From Blastococcus sp. CT_GayMR20 (GTDB lineage: Bacteria > Actinomycetota > Actinomycetes > Mycobacteriales > Geodermatophilaceae), in contig NZ_SPQM01000030.1 of NCBI RefSeq assembly GCF_004570345.1, forward strand, positions 1 through 39,581: 39,581 nt of DNA, in the 5' to 3' direction. Positions 36,368-39,581 of this stretch are shown one piece after another (positions within the stretch are counted from its first letter, which is position 1; every line of letters starts with the position of its first letter). The translations under genes and the position numbers were made by a program. Under the pieces are notes generated by a model. It did not search any database. It worked only from the letters and a program-made list of their open reading frames with translations, and had not been told where the DNA came from.

Positions 36368-36766
36368 GTGCACAGGCAGCGACCAGGACCCCTGCAGTGG
36401 GTCTGGTACGCCCTCGGCGGCGGGCTCCCCCGCGAGCTCTCCCCCTGGGTGCTGGCCGACACGACCAGGCGCACGTGGATCGTCCGGCACCTGACCCGGT
36501 CCGTCGTCCAGATGCTGCCCGTGGTCGCGATCTGCCTCCTCGCCGTCCCCGTGCCGCTGGCCTACCGGCTCTCGGCCGCCGCCGGCGGTCTCCTGCTCGG
36601 GCTGATGTTCTCGATCGCCTTCATGACCGAGACCATCGAGCACCGGGTCGCCAAGGCCGGCTACCCGGCAGGGACGGCGGCGCGCATCCGGGCCGAGCGG
36701 ACCGAGCGCGAGCGGGTGGAGCGGCGGGCCCCCTACCGACAGGACGGCGCCGGCAGCTTCGATTGA
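36368..36766 (+). CDS. DUF5313 membrane protein (right-arm copy)
   Basis: Identical to 2816-3214. Confidence 0.8.
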   Translation: MHRQRPGPLQWVWYALGGGLPRELSPWVLADTTRRTWIVRHLTRSVVQMLPVVAICLLAVPVPLAYRLSAAAGGLLLGLMFSIAFMTETIEHRVAKAGYPAGTAARIRAERTERERVERRAPYRQDGAGSFD

Positions 36767-36823
36767 GAAAGGGCCCCGTCCCTCTCACCCCTCGCACGCT
36801 CGGGGCGAGCCTCCGGACGGGCC
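36764..36823 (+). repeat. REP-like element copy A (right-arm copy)
   Basis: Mirror of 2759-2818. Confidence 0.65.
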
Positions 36824-37030
36824 TCAGTCGACGCGGAAGCCGATCTTGAGGCGGACCTGGTAGTACGCCACGTCGCCGTCGACGACCTGACCGCGGATCT
36901 CCTCGGTCTGGAACCACTCGATGTTGCGGACGGTCTCCGCGGCCTTCCGGATCCCCGTCCGGATGGCGTCGTCGACGCTGGTGCTGCTGCTCCCGACGAT
37001 CTCGCTCAACCGGTACACGTGGTCACTCAC
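36824..37030 (-). CDS. dodecin (right-arm copy)
   Basis: Identical to 2552-2758. Confidence 0.93.
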   Translation of the reverse strand: MSDHVYRLSEIVGSSSTSVDDAIRTGIRKAAETVRNIEWFQTEEIRGQVVDGDVAYYQVRLKIGFRVD

Positions 37031-37106
37031 GGGTTCCTCCTGGTCGTCCGCCCTCCGGGACCACGACCCTGGCACGAGCGGTGCATCCGCGCAGCCCCTC
37101 CGGCCC

Positions 37107-37168
37107 TCCTCCGGACGGAGGTACGTACTCCTCGCGACGGATGCACGACGACGTACGTACGTAGTTCC
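37107..37168 (-). promoter_or_regulatory. palindrome-rich divergent control region (right-arm copy)
   Basis: Mirror of 2414-2475. Confidence 0.35.
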
Positions 37169-37222
37169 GGGAGCTGCGAATACGTCGTCCGACGGATTTG
37201 GCGAAACGCCGATCTCACGAGG

Positions 37223-37251
37223 CTTCGAGGCGTTCACAGACGTCCTCGAAG
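37223..37251 (+). promoter_or_regulatory. inverted repeat at sigma-factor ribosome-binding site (right-arm copy)
   Basis: Mirror of 2331-2359. Confidence 0.5.
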
Positions 37252-37261
37252 GAGCCATCCG

Positions 37262-37852
37262 ATGTCCGTTCTCGCCTACGCCGAAGCCCCCGCCACGGTC
37301 GTCACCGACGTCATCGACCGGGGGCCGCTGGAGAAGCTGGCCGCCGGCGACGAGGCCACCTGGCACGCGACGGTGCGGCGCTACGAGGGACTGCTCCGCT
37401 CCGCCGCGCGGGTGGTCCTGCGCAGCGACGCCGACGTCGACGAGGCCGTGCAGCGCACCTGGGTGCTGCTGCTCCGCAACGCCACGAAGATCAACGACCC
37501 GCGGGCGCTGCCCGGCTGGCTGTCGACCACGGCCCGCCGGGAGGCCCTCGCCATCCTCCGGGGCCAGCAGCGCGCCGTCCCCACCGAGGACGTCGCCGAC
37601 CAGGTGGCGCCCGACGACCGCGACATGGCAACCGACCTCATGGACCGGGAGCTGCGCGCGGCCCTCGACCGGGCCGTCAGCAACCTGCCGGAGACCCAGC
37701 AGCGGATCGTCCGCGCCCTGCTCCGCGAGCCGGAGTCCTACGACGCGCTCAGCCTGGAGCTGGGCATCCCGCGGGGCAGCCTGGGCCCGCTGCGGGGCCG
37801 CGCGGTGAAGGCCCTGCGGGCGCAGCTGGAGCCGAGCCTGCGCGTCGCCTAG
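37262..37852 (+). CDS. sigma-70/ECF-like sigma factor (right-arm copy)
   Basis: Identical to 1730-2320. Confidence 0.88.
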   Translation: MSVLAYAEAPATVVTDVIDRGPLEKLAAGDEATWHATVRRYEGLLRSAARVVLRSDADVDEAVQRTWVLLLRNATKINDPRALPGWLSTTARREALAILRGQQRAVPTEDVADQVAPDDRDMATDLMDRELRAALDRAVSNLPETQQRIVRALLREPESYDALSLELGIPRGSLGPLRGRAVKALRAQLEPSLRVA

Positions 37853-38037
37853 AGCTCGGGACGCCGCCGGGCGCGGACGACGTGCTGGACACCCTCGCGC
37901 AGGGCATCGCCCATCGTGAGGTCGGGAGTCGAGTCCACGACCTGCTTGAGCTCGGTGACGACGTCGTCGTCCAGTTCCACGGTCTCGTCCGGATCGTCGT
38001 TGTCCGGGTTGATCAGGGAGAGCCTGAACGGCGACAT
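37849..38037 (-). CDS. small acidic hypothetical protein (right-arm copy)
   Basis: Identical to 1545-1733. Confidence 0.7.
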   Translation of the reverse strand: MSPFRLSLINPDNDDPDETVELDDDVVTELKQVVDSTPDLTMGDALREGVQHVVRARRRPEL

Positions 38038-38066
38038 CGGTCGTCCTTCCGCAGCGGGGCCGGCTC

Positions 38067-39581
38067 CTACCGGGCGACCTTCACCGCGAGAGCTGCGGCC
38101 TGCGCACGGTTGGTGACCTGCAGCTTATGCAGAACGCGGGACACGTGTACCCCCACGGTGCGCTCGCTGATGAACAGTTTCCGGGCGATCTGCCGGTTGG
38201 TCGCACCCGTGCCCAGCAGCGCCAGCACCTCGTGCTCCCGGTCGGTCAGCCCGTAGGGCCGGTCCTCGACCGGAGTCCGTGGCACCGGCGCCGCCGAGAG
38301 GCGGGTGCGGGCCACGAACGCGTCCACCTCGGCCGCCAGCGGCGTCGCGCCGATCCGGCCGGCGATCTCCCGCGCGGCCCTCGCCGCCGCTGCGGCACGG
38401 TCCCGCCGTTTCGCGCCGGCGTGGCACTCCGCCTCCCGCAGCAGGCAGTAGGCCTCCTCGCGCGGGCGCTCCGCGGACCGCCACAGCCGGACGGCGTCGG
38501 CCCAGTCGTCGGCGGTGACCGTCCCCAGCGCACGGCCCAGCTCGTTCCGGGCGGTGCGGTGGTTGGCGCAGTGGTCGAGGTCGTCGTCGGAGTCCGGGAC
38601 GACGGCGTCGAGCTCGGCAGCCATCCGCCCGACGCGCTCCTCCGACCGCCGGTCGGCGCCGCCGGGCAGCGCACGCCGGTCGGCCTCGACGCGCAGCGCG
38701 ATCACGAGCAGCTCGGTGCGGAAGCGGGTGTCCTGCGTGGCGGCCAGCTTGCGGAGGGCGTCGTCCACGGTCCGGTAGGAGCCGTCGGCATCCCCCTCCT
38801 GCGCCAGCAGCTCCGCGGTCGCGCACGCGACCGCCGCGACGACCGGCGGCTCGTACGCCTCGAGCGGCGACGCGGCCGCCAGGCTGGCCCGGGCCCCCGC
38901 GGTGTTACCCATCCGCAGCCGCAGCTCGGCCCGCTCGATGTGCAGGTGCAGCGCCTGCCCCTGGACCGCGCGCCCGTCGAGCAGGTCGGCGAGGACCGCA
39001 TCGCAGCGCTCGTAGTACCCCCGGCGGGTCAGCATGTTCGCGGCGTTCGAGGCCATCGCCGCCCCGACGGCGAGCTCCAGCCCGTACTCCGGCAGCAGGG
39101 CCAGCCCCTCCAGGGCGGCGGCGCACGCCTCCGCCGGGTGGCCGCCGATCTCGTAGGCCACCATCAGGTTGGCGTAGGCGCGGCACAGGACGGCGCGGTC
39201 CTCGACGTCGCGGGCCAGCCGCACCCCCTCGCGCAGCTGCTCGAGGCCCGTCGGGTCGTGGACGACCACGCCCGCCGTCCCGCGGGTCGTGAGGGCGTCG
39301 GCGAGGACTTCCCGGGTCCCGTGCTCGCGGGCGGCCGTGACCGACCGGTCGGCGAACCGGATCGCCTCCTCGAAGTCCGCCATGATGAAGGCGGCCCGCG
39401 CCTGGGCACCCCAGACCTGCGCGTGGCAGGCCGTCACCTCCGGCTCGAGCGCCGCGGCGGCCTCGGCGTAGGCGGCCCGGCTGCGCTCCGTCTGCCCGGC
39501 CTCCCAGAGGTAGCAGCCCAGCCGCTCCAGGGCGGTGGCCCGCTCCGCACCCCGGACGGGATCGCGGCGCAGCGCCTCCTC
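38067..39581 (-). CDS. LuxR-family regulator, 3' part (right-arm copy)
   Basis: Identical to 1-1515; the gene runs off this end at exactly the same codon as at base 1. Confidence 0.85.
   Translation of the reverse strand, partial: EEALRRDPVRGAERATALERLGCYLWEAGQTERSRAAYAEAAAALEPEVTACHAQVWGAQARAAFIMADFEEAIRFADRSVTAAREHGTREVLADALTTRGTAGVVVHDPTGLEQLREGVRLARDVEDRAVLCRAYANLMVAYEIGGHPAEACAAALEGLALLPEYGLELAVGAAMASNAANMLTRRGYYERCDAVLADLLDGRAVQGQALHLHIERAELRLRMGNTAGARASLAAASPLEAYEPPVVAAVACATAELLAQEGDADGSYRTVDDALRKLAATQDTRFRTELLVIALRVEADRRALPGGADRRSEERVGRMAAELDAVVPDSDDDLDHCANHRTARNELGRALGTVTADDWADAVRLWRSAERPREEAYCLLREAECHAGAKRRDRAAAAARAAREIAGRIGATPLAAEVDAFVARTRLSAAPVPRTPVEDRPYGLTDREHEVLALLGTGATNRQIARKLFISERTVGVHVSRVLHKLQVTNRAQAAALAVKVAR

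Overview
The window is one giant inverted repeat. Bases 1-19721 and 19861-39581 are reverse complements: position i pairs with position 39582-i. The ends mirror exactly, every gene in one arm reappears on the opposite strand of the other with the same protein, and I found no difference between the arms. Only the 139 bases at 19722-19860 are single-copy. There are therefore about 20 kb of real information: roughly 23 genes, each present twice. The loop reads in frame into the right arm as an M20 metallopeptidase gene, so loop plus right arm looks like the native sequence and 19721/19722 like the artificial or rearranged join. A fold-back chimera or an assembly walk through both strands of one contig is the most likely cause. 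A real palindromic duplication is possible but needs read-level proof.

The organism is a high-GC actinomycete. Signs are very high GC with G/C third codon positions, many GTG starts, ATGA/GTGA overlaps, and actinobacterial families (DUF3263 next to a LytR_C protein, DUF5313, GroEL2 behind two CIRCE operators, dodecin). Geodermatophilaceae (Blastococcus/Geodermatophilus/Modestobacter type) is my best guess from gene content; I cannot prove it here.

Left-arm layout (right arm is the mirror image). 1-3.8 kb: 3' part of a LAL-type LuxR regulator, a small hypothetical protein, a convergent ECF-like sigma factor, divergent dodecin, a DUF5313 membrane protein and a two-CBS protein. 3.8-6.7 kb: RarD-type permease, DUF3263 protein and an apparently leaderless LytR_C envelope protein. 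6.7-10.5 kb: an exported serine hydrolase fused through one membrane helix to an ABC ATPase, overlapping its ABC-2 permease. 10.5-11.7 kb: DUF1801 and HAD phosphatase genes, translationally coupled on the minus strand. 11.8-13.3 kb: a SAM-I (S-box) riboswitch whose P1 helix overlaps the Shine-Dalgarno of a threonine-synthase-like gene, followed by a terminator. 13.4-15.7 kb: a cold-shock gene and groEL2 with tandem CIRCE sites. 15.7-19.7 kb: a broken VOC gene, DUF72, an oxidoreductase coupled to a VOC protein, DUF4031, and an HD-domain gene coupled to the M20 peptidase that is cut at the palindrome centre.

The most biologically interesting units are the SAM-controlled threonine-synthase-like enzyme, which may really serve methionine synthesis; the hydrolase-ABC fusion exporter; and a roughly 60-bp palindromic repeat family found twice per arm at convergent gene ends. 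No rRNA, tRNA, CRISPR array, transposase or phage gene was recognised. No gene-free stretch exceeds 300 bases.
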